From Psychromonas algarum (lineage in GTDB: Bacteria; Pseudomonadota; Gammaproteobacteria; Enterobacterales; Psychromonadaceae), in NCBI RefSeq assembly GCF_004376845.1, contig NZ_SNUW01000003.1, positions 294,259 to 358,258 on the forward strand: a stretch of 64,000 nucleotides of DNA, read 5' to 3'. Positions 59,957 through 64,000 of the stretch are shown piece after piece. Below the pieces are notes generated by a model. The model had not been told where the DNA came from, did no database searches, and saw only the letters and a program-made list of their open reading frames with translations. The first letter of the stretch is position 1. Each line of letters opens with the position of its first letter. The position numbers were made by a program, and so were the translations under genes.

Positions 59957-60217
59957 TTAATAATGATAACGACAAGATATAATTGTTAAATGTTTATCAG
60001 TGACGGCATAAACCAATCTATTAGTTTCATCAATTCTACGAGACCAAAAACCAGACAAATTTTCTTTCAATGGTTCTGGTTTTCCAATGCCCTCAAATGG
60101 AGATCTTTTTGCATCATTAATTAGCTTGTTAACTCTCTTAATTGTTTTTCTGTCTTGTCCTTGCCAATAAACATAATCACCCCAAGCTTCATCTGTCCAT
60201 GCGAGTAGCCTAGTCAT
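59957..60217 (-). CDS. yoeB: YoeB-like toxin (Txe/YoeB family)
   Basis: 86 aa from ATG 60217 (MTRLLAWTDEAWGDYVYWQ); a longer frame start adds 23 non-family residues. Carries ENLSGFWSRRIDETNRLVY and the C-terminal ISCRYHY typical of YoeB mRNA interferases, with the catalytic Glu/Arg/His pattern. Its ATG lies 8 bases inside yefM, so the pair is translationally coupled. Integron-cassette toxin-antitoxin; stabilises the array. Confidence 0.93.
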   Translation of the reverse strand: MTRLLAWTDEAWGDYVYWQGQDRKTIKRVNKLINDAKRSPFEGIGKPEPLKENLSGFWSRRIDETNRLVYAVTDKHLTIISCRYHY

Positions 60218-60464
60218 TAAGAATCTCTCTCTCTGTAACTTTACCCAGCTGGTACTGCTCGATTGATTTTGATAAATGTGCAGCATTTGCTGGCGATTTT
60301 AGTAAATGAACAGTTTCCATCAAGCTATTGTAATGCTCCAGAGACATTACAACTGCATCTTCTGCATCTCTACGGGTTATAACGGTGTAGTCGACATCAT
60401 TTACAACATTATCTAAAACTGATTTGAGTCCATTTCGTGCTTCAGTGAACGATACAATACGCAT
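60210..60464 (-). CDS. yefM: YefM-like antitoxin
   Basis: 84 aa. RIVSFTEARNGLKSVLDNV...YTVITRRDAEDAVVMSLEHYNSL is the Phd/YefM DNA-binding fold; C-terminal charged helix binds YoeB. GAGG ribosome site. A TTGTACAA palindrome 16 bases upstream is a likely operator. First gene of the cassette, so it has its own promoter. Confidence 0.92.
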   Translation of the reverse strand: MRIVSFTEARNGLKSVLDNVVNDVDYTVITRRDAEDAVVMSLEHYNSLMETVHLLKSPANAAHLSKSIEQYQLGKVTEREILND

Positions 60465-60479
60465 AAATTACCTCATTAG

Positions 60480-60487
60480 TTGTACAA
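60480..60487 (-). promoter_or_regulatory. Candidate YefM operator
   Basis: TTGTACAA palindrome directly upstream of yefM. E. coli YefM binds TGTACA-centred palindromes in the same place, so the match is suggestive. Confidence 0.5.
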
Positions 60488-60555
60488 TTAATAAGACAAG
60501 TTTAACTAAAAAAACACACATGTGCAATATTAGGTACAAGTTAAGTTTCAAGTAC

Positions 60556-60625
60556 AGCTAACGCCGTGCTCTGAGGCAAACCGAAACGCAGCGTAGGTTT
60601 GTCCCTAGCAGCACTTTGTTACGCC
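60556..60625 (-). repeat. attC site after the GIY-YIG gene
   Basis: The minus strand reads GGCGTAACAAAGTGCTGC..., then a pairing arm GGGACAAACC, loop, GGTTTGCCTC, AGAGCAC and GGCGTTAGCTG. GTGCTG/CAGCAC-type and CAAACC/GGTTTG arms pair, with AAC and GTTAGC ends. The stop codon TAA of the upstream gene lies inside the first box, a cassette hallmark. Confidence 0.85.
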
Positions 60626-61422
60626 ATTAATTTTTTCAGGTCAATTTCAAATTCTGATTCAAGAAACTGAACTGTAATTGGTTGATTGTCTAAAGATGCT
60701 TTAATTTTTTGGGGCGTATAAATGCCCGATTTGCTCTTAAATTTTGCATCTTCACGATCCAGAGTAATGAACCAATTGACTAAAGCCACATATTCTGACT
60801 TTTCTTCTGAATCTGAATTATCTGCCATATTTTGGCATTTTAATGGTAAAGACAACAAAGGAGCATCTTTGATATACACTTGCTGAATGGGCAAAGCCTC
60901 TTTTGTAATTTTTCCTATTCCCAAATACCCTTTCTTCGGAAGATATGCTGCAATCACATCACCTACTTCAAAACTAAGCATTGCATCTCTGAATCGCGGA
61001 GCCTGACCAGCGGAGATAAATCCGTACTTTACGTAATCATCCCAGTTTCTATGTGGCCCTTCACCGACATTGTAGTAATAAAGACCATTTTGAAAGTCGA
61101 AACCAGAAAGCTTTTTATATAGCGTATCGTGTGGGCGAAAATTTTTTGAGTAATGGCCTGAGGACACATTTGTGAGCTGCTTTCCCAATTTCCACAACAG
61201 TGTTTTCTCGACCAATAATGCATCATGCTCTGACAACCCACGAGAAATAATACGTATGATTGGCTCTAACCCTTCCTTTTTAATTGCCTTTATTCGTTTT
61301 GATTTTTCGCTATCGCTATCTTCGAATAAATGAGCGTCCTTCCGAGAACCTTTTCCTTTCCCATAATAAAACTCCTCAAAATTTCGAGGATCTATATAAA
61401 CGTAAACATAATACTCGCTCAT
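60619..61422 (-). CDS. GIY-YIG nuclease with EVE/PUA-like C-terminal domain
   Basis: 267 aa from ATG 61422 (AGGA 5-6 bases upstream). N-terminal GIY-YIG domain (about 4-80): YVYVYIDP..., FYYGKGKGSRKDAH, conserved Glu in LLVEKTLLW. The C-terminal part has NWDDYVKYGFISAGQ, LSFEVGDVIAAYLPKKGYLGIGK, the EVE/PUA-like pattern used to bind modified bases. This is a possible modification-dependent nuclease. Gene is an integron cassette: attC follows it and GTTATG precedes it. Confidence 0.72.
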   Translation of the reverse strand: MSEYYVYVYIDPRNFEEFYYGKGKGSRKDAHLFEDSDSEKSKRIKAIKKEGLEPIIRIISRGLSEHDALLVEKTLLWKLGKQLTNVSSGHYSKNFRPHDTLYKKLSGFDFQNGLYYYNVGEGPHRNWDDYVKYGFISAGQAPRFRDAMLSFEVGDVIAAYLPKKGYLGIGKITKEALPIQQVYIKDAPLLSLPLKCQNMADNSDSEEKSEYVALVNWFITLDREDAKFKSKSGIYTPQKIKASLDNQPITVQFLESEFEIDLKKLMA

Positions 61423-61442
61423 AACTTCCTTAAGGCATAACG

Positions 61443-61470
61443 AGGCTGTAGAATTTCTCATTTCCAGCCT
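61443..61470 (-). repeat. IS1182-like terminal repeat, copy 1
   Basis: AGGCTGTAGAATTTCTCA followed by TTTCCAGCCT, an end with internal AGGCTG/CAGCCT pairing. The same end, slightly diverged, is at 63879-63906. It is directly next to a cassette-boundary GTTATGCC. Confidence 0.68.
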
Positions 61471-61624
61471 GATTTTTAATTATAAAAACACAGTATTTTA
61501 TATGTACATGATATTCAAATAGATTATTGAATTTTAAGTAAATGATTGATTAATTTGAGTTGTAAAGACGCATATGAGGTTAATTAGGCTGGATTCTTGC
61601 TGTTTAAGGGCTTTAGCCCTTGGC

Positions 61625-62056
61625 TTAATATAAACTATTCCTTAATTTTTCTATATTATGAACAAGACAATACATTTGCCATTGGGCATTCACTTTTTCT
61701 TGCCCGCGCAGTGTGAATTTATTCATCCCTTTATTCACCGTAATATTACCAAATACAGGCTCAATGGCGCCTAATCGTTTGCTATATTGGCGTCGTCCTA
61801 TTGGGCTATCTATCTTAACTTTCATTTTATCGCCATAGCTTAGCTTTTTCCGTGATTCATTATTTTTAAATTGGACTTGCCTTCCTCTATCATTCGGTGG
61901 TTTACGCATGCATTGCTGTTGTAAAGGGCATAACTTACAGTCTTTTAAATAACCACAGAATCGTGTGTATTTTTGCTTGTGACTCTTTATATTTATCCCA
62001 CTTCGCCACATTTCATTACCTGCAGGGCAATGACAGATTCGTGTCACAACAAGTAT
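61625..62056 (-). pseudogene. IS1182-family transposase, C-terminal fragment
   Basis: About 144 residues remain, ending ...QWQMYCLVHNIEKLRNSLY. Visible: CHCPAGNEMWRSG, CKLCPLQQQCMRKPPNDRGR, then SPIGRRQYSKRLGAIEPVFGNI and KFTLRGQEKVNAQW, the C-terminal part of the DDE_Tnp_1_6 transposase of IS1182. The N-terminal half with the first catalytic Asp residues is gone, cut at 62056 by the 64-bp element. A GTG at 62047 could start a residual frame but no function is expected. Confidence 0.85.
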
Positions 62057-62120
62057 TGGACACCCACTAGCTCATCGCAATAAAATCAAACCTTTAGAAT
62101 GAAAAGTTGATGGGTGTCCA
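62057..62120. mobile_element. 64-bp palindrome-ended element (miniature IS remnant)
   Basis: Begins TGGACACCCA and ends TGGGTGTCCA, with an imperfect inverted repeat extending about 20 bases on each side. No coding content. No clear target duplication. It separates the truncated IS1182 transposase from a truncated attC site. Confidence 0.62.
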
Positions 62121-62127
62121 GTAGTTT

Positions 62128-62176
62128 CTGTGTGAGCCAACTGTATTTAGTCCTTGTTTAACAGCTTGTTAGGGCT
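62128..62176 (-). repeat. Truncated attC site after the kinase cassette
   Basis: Minus strand: GCCCTAACAAGCTGTTAAAC followed by AAGGACTAAATACAGTTGGC. This is the first half of an attC site (R''/L'' boxes). The second half is replaced by the 64-bp element. The TAA stop of the 65-residue gene lies inside it. Confidence 0.72.
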
Positions 62177-62355
62177 TTCTTAGGATTGCTCATATCTATA
62201 AAGCTTGAGCTAGTTGACTTAAAATCAGGTAGGTTGTCATACATACTTTCTGTAATTTCCGGCAATTTATCCAAATAGGAGGTAGCTCGACGGTTGCTAA
62301 CAACTTTCGCTCTATTTGTTAATTCAGATTTTGAGTTTGCCGTTAATTTTTTCAT
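62158..62355 (-). CDS. Small Ser/Thr-rich protein of kinase cassette
   Basis: 65 aa, N-terminal basic (MKKLTANSKSELTNRAKVVS), many Ser/Thr and a central KLPEITESMYDNLPDFKS. Its ATG overlaps the kinase stop (ATGA) and its last residues are encoded by attC sequence (ALTSC then TAA). No family recognised. A possible kinase substrate, because of the Ser/Thr content and the coupling; this is inference. Confidence 0.6.
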   Translation of the reverse strand: MKKLTANSKSELTNRAKVVSNRRATSYLDKLPEITESMYDNLPDFKSTSSSFIDMSNPKKALTSC

Positions 62356-63380
62356 TTCTCTAAGAACTCAACTATTTTTTTGTCTTCTATGTCAGTGAAA
62401 CAGAATTCTTTGACTCGTCTTGTGGCTGAATTTACACCATGTTTATAGGCTTTTGAAGTTCTCTTTTCACATACTTCAATCATTTTGATTGTCCCCTCAA
62501 CTTCTTGTCGCCATATTCTCTTGTTTTTATCTAGAACATACTCCCAGTCTAGGATAGAACCATCAATATCTGCAAGTCCGTTTACAATCTCTACAGGTGA
62601 ACCATAACGATCGCCCGGATTAGGCTTTAAACATTTATTTATCACTGTTTTTAATTTTTTAGGAATATGCAAAGGATATGCCTTTCTATCTGGGAATCTA
62701 CCAGCTCTTACATCACCACCAAGCTCTGGCCACGTTTTATACTTGCTAAACTGGCGGTCAAACTCTTTGTCTCCCACACACATACGATACATAGTTAAAC
62801 CAGCTTGATAAATATCAAATCTATTGTCAAAAATATATTGAGCATTACCGAAGTATTCTGGAGGAAATTGCTTCCCATACAGCATTGGCTGTTTTGCTAG
62901 GCCGTTTCTGTCCATTGGTTTTGATTGACCAAAATCAGCTAATAATGCTTCATTTCTATCAGAAATAAGAACATTATCAGGCTTTATGTCAAAATGAATC
63001 AATCCTTTTGAATGCACATTATGTAAGCCGTTTAAGAAATGAGTTGAGTATCTAATGATCTCTCTAACAGTAAGGCTTTTTTGTGCCATCTTCTTTTTAA
63101 GAGAACCATTACGATAAAAAGGCGAAGCCACATAAACTTTTTTGTCATCTTCACATGCATAGCAAACTTGAACTATATTCGGGTGAGTACTTTTATACAG
63201 CGCCTGTGCTTCTTCGAAGTAATCTTTAGAAGAAAAACCATGCTTTATTTCTATTTCTTTAATTACTATTTCTGCATCTAAATTTTGATCATGGGCTCGG
63301 TATACTTTTGAGTTTTTACCTTCATGCCCAATTTCTTCTAACTTTTTAAATGATACTTGAGCTTTTTGATATGCAAACAT
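62352..63380 (-). CDS. Eukaryotic-like Ser/Thr protein kinase
   Basis: 342 aa. Kinase domain (about 12-265): atypical glycine loop IGHEGKNSKVYRA, K41 in IVIKEI, Glu of helix C near 56-57, catalytic loop HFDIKPDN (129-136), DFG at 149-151, APE-type PPEY, DIYQAGLTMYRM. All catalytic residues are present, so it should be active. A helical C-terminal extension of about 75 residues follows. No membrane helix. Its ATG overlaps the stop of the RuvC-like gene (TAATG). Carried by an integron cassette; function unknown. Confidence 0.87.
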   Translation of the reverse strand: MFAYQKAQVSFKKLEEIGHEGKNSKVYRAHDQNLDAEIVIKEIEIKHGFSSKDYFEEAQALYKSTHPNIVQVCYACEDDKKVYVASPFYRNGSLKKKMAQKSLTVREIIRYSTHFLNGLHNVHSKGLIHFDIKPDNVLISDRNEALLADFGQSKPMDRNGLAKQPMLYGKQFPPEYFGNAQYIFDNRFDIYQAGLTMYRMCVGDKEFDRQFSKYKTWPELGGDVRAGRFPDRKAYPLHIPKKLKTVINKCLKPNPGDRYGSPVEIVNGLADIDGSILDWEYVLDKNKRIWRQEVEGTIKMIEVCEKRTSKAYKHGVNSATRRVKEFCFTDIEDKKIVEFLEK

Positions 63381-63844
63381 TAAGCTAGTGCCCCCATCGC
63401 TGTCAAAACGGACTCTCGCGCCGGTTTAGTTCGACAAACATCCCAATTATCGATCAATTCAAACACCTTATCTCCTTTAAATACGGACTCTAATTCTTTA
63501 CCTGTCATATTTAATTTCGAAGCGATTGAGTTTTTTCTACCAACAAAATATTTGTCAACATTACTACTGGAAAATGCTTCTTGAATAACACCTTCAATGT
63601 GCAATCTTGTTACATCTAAGTTTTGTGCATTACTCTCTGCAACCCTAACCCCTGCAATTGAAATATTATATTCTCGCAATATATCTAAGACACAATTTCG
63701 AATATATTTTAATTTCTCAGGGAAATCTAATGCAGCTGGAATTTTAATAAGCTCAATATTGATTATTTTGAAGTTTTCATTTTCAGTGTTAATTACTGAA
63801 AATGTTGTTTTTTTAGGTTCTACTCTAATTCCTAAAATATTCAT
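63380..63844 (-). CDS. RuvC/RNase H-like small protein
   Basis: 154 aa. Pattern like RuvC or the DUF3010 family: N-terminal strand MNILGIRVEPKKTTFSVI, then GVRVAESNAQNLDVTRLHIEG with the second-site Glu (E70), and KPARESVLTAMGALA with an acidic residue (E144) at the third-site helix. The first RuvC Asp seems replaced (Arg-Val-Glu), so catalysis is uncertain. First gene of the kinase cassette, ATG 63844. Confidence 0.55.
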   Translation of the reverse strand: MNILGIRVEPKKTTFSVINTENENFKIINIELIKIPAALDFPEKLKYIRNCVLDILREYNISIAGVRVAESNAQNLDVTRLHIEGVIQEAFSSSNVDKYFVGRKNSIASKLNMTGKELESVFKGDKVFELIDNWDVCRTKPARESVLTAMGALA

Positions 63845-63873
63845 AAGATCCCTTTTGAGTGGACGGAGAGCCC

Positions 63874-63877
63874 TAAC
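63874..63877 (-). other. Cassette-boundary GTTA of the kinase cassette
   Basis: Minus strand GTTAGGGC starts the kinase cassette. It is immediately adjacent to the IS1182-like end (CAGCCTC|GTTA). Confidence 0.55.
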
Positions 63878-64000
63878 GAGGCTGTAGAATAACTCGTTTT
63901 CAGCCTACTTAATTTAAATAAAAACCAGATTAACTTACATTTACTTGAGATTAAATAGATTATTCTGTTTTCAATAACTGATTGATTAAATTGAGGCTTA
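63878..64000 (-). mobile_element. IS1182-like element, copy 2 (partial, runs off window)
   Basis: GAGGCTGTAGAATAACTCG followed by TTTTCAGCCT and about 95 bases similar to the end region of copy 1 (shared AATAGATTATT and TGATTGATTAA blocks). Same orientation, transposase expected beyond the window. Confidence 0.68.

Larger units (their letters stand above)
61443..62056 (-). mobile_element. Truncated IS1182-like insertion sequence
   Basis: From the terminal repeat at 61443 across AT-rich sequence to the 3' part of a transposase gene on the minus strand, cut off at 62056 where another short element begins. It therefore keeps one end only and is dead. Confidence 0.72.

Noticed and set aside
60218..60286. 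Longer form of YoeB starting upstream
   Set aside because: The extra residues are the wrong frame of yefM; the 86-residue start matches the family and overlaps yefM by 8 bases.
1..64000. CRISPR array
   Set aside because: No set of regularly spaced direct repeats was seen; the repeated palindromes at the end of the window are attC-like and IS ends.

Overview
The window is AT-rich chromosomal DNA from a marine-type gammaproteobacterium of the Vibrio/Shewanella/Psychromonas grouping. The evidence is gene content and order: the cmoM-elyC pair, the rlmL-glutaredoxin-uup-DUF3466 run, apt-dnaX-ybaB, the DUF3332/DUF3581/VC2662-like families typical of that group, and chromosomal-integron style gene cassettes. 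Genus assignment (Psychromonas-like) is inference only.

From 1 to about 59.3 kb the DNA is mostly core genome. Region 1-11.7 kb holds tRNA modification (cmoM, thiI), envelope (elyC), leuB, a Nif3-like protein, a divided GGDEF-like protein, the phosphate two-component system phoBR (with a Pho box before phoB) and rdgC. Region 11.7-20 kb holds an acyltransferase, purT, an SOS-controlled sulA-like gene with an exact LexA box, and a carbon-starvation type transporter beside a BtsS/BtsR-like pyruvate-sensing system. Region 20-34.5 kb holds apt-dnaX-ybaB (with a complete -1 frameshift cassette in dnaX), dusC, a pstS-like gene with a second Pho box, DUF3466-uup-glutaredoxin-rlmL, udk, vanZ-like and cbpA. 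Region 34.8-48.2 kb holds small and hypothetical genes, a cytochrome c remnant, a CPA2 antiporter, asnB, ychJ, purU, tRNA-Tyr, argP/argO, an LRR-kinase and an M14 peptidase. Region 48.2-59.1 kb holds a polar amino-acid ABC transporter, an AEC carrier, queE/queC, a cupin, DUF3581 with a decayed partial copy, a sigma32-type Hsp20 gene, yitT and an alpha-hydroxy-acid dehydrogenase.

From about 59.4 kb to the end the character changes. All genes run on the minus strand and are separated by imperfect palindromes with AAC/GTT ends that look like integron attC sites. The stop codons lie inside the attC sites, as in true cassettes. The cassettes hold a decayed PD-(D/E)XK nuclease, a YefM/YoeB toxin-antitoxin pair, a GIY-YIG nuclease fused to an EVE/PUA-like domain, and a tightly overlapping three-gene unit: a RuvC/RNase H-like protein, an intact Ser/Thr kinase and a 65-residue Ser/Thr-rich protein. 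Two diverged IS1182-like elements sit with the same end against a cassette-boundary GTTA. The integron integrase is not in the window; from cassette orientation it would lie beyond 64 kb.

The best candidates for undescribed biology are the kinase/RuvC-like/small-protein cassette and the GIY-YIG-EVE cassette. Both would fit anti-phage or stress modules, but that is inference from context and domains.
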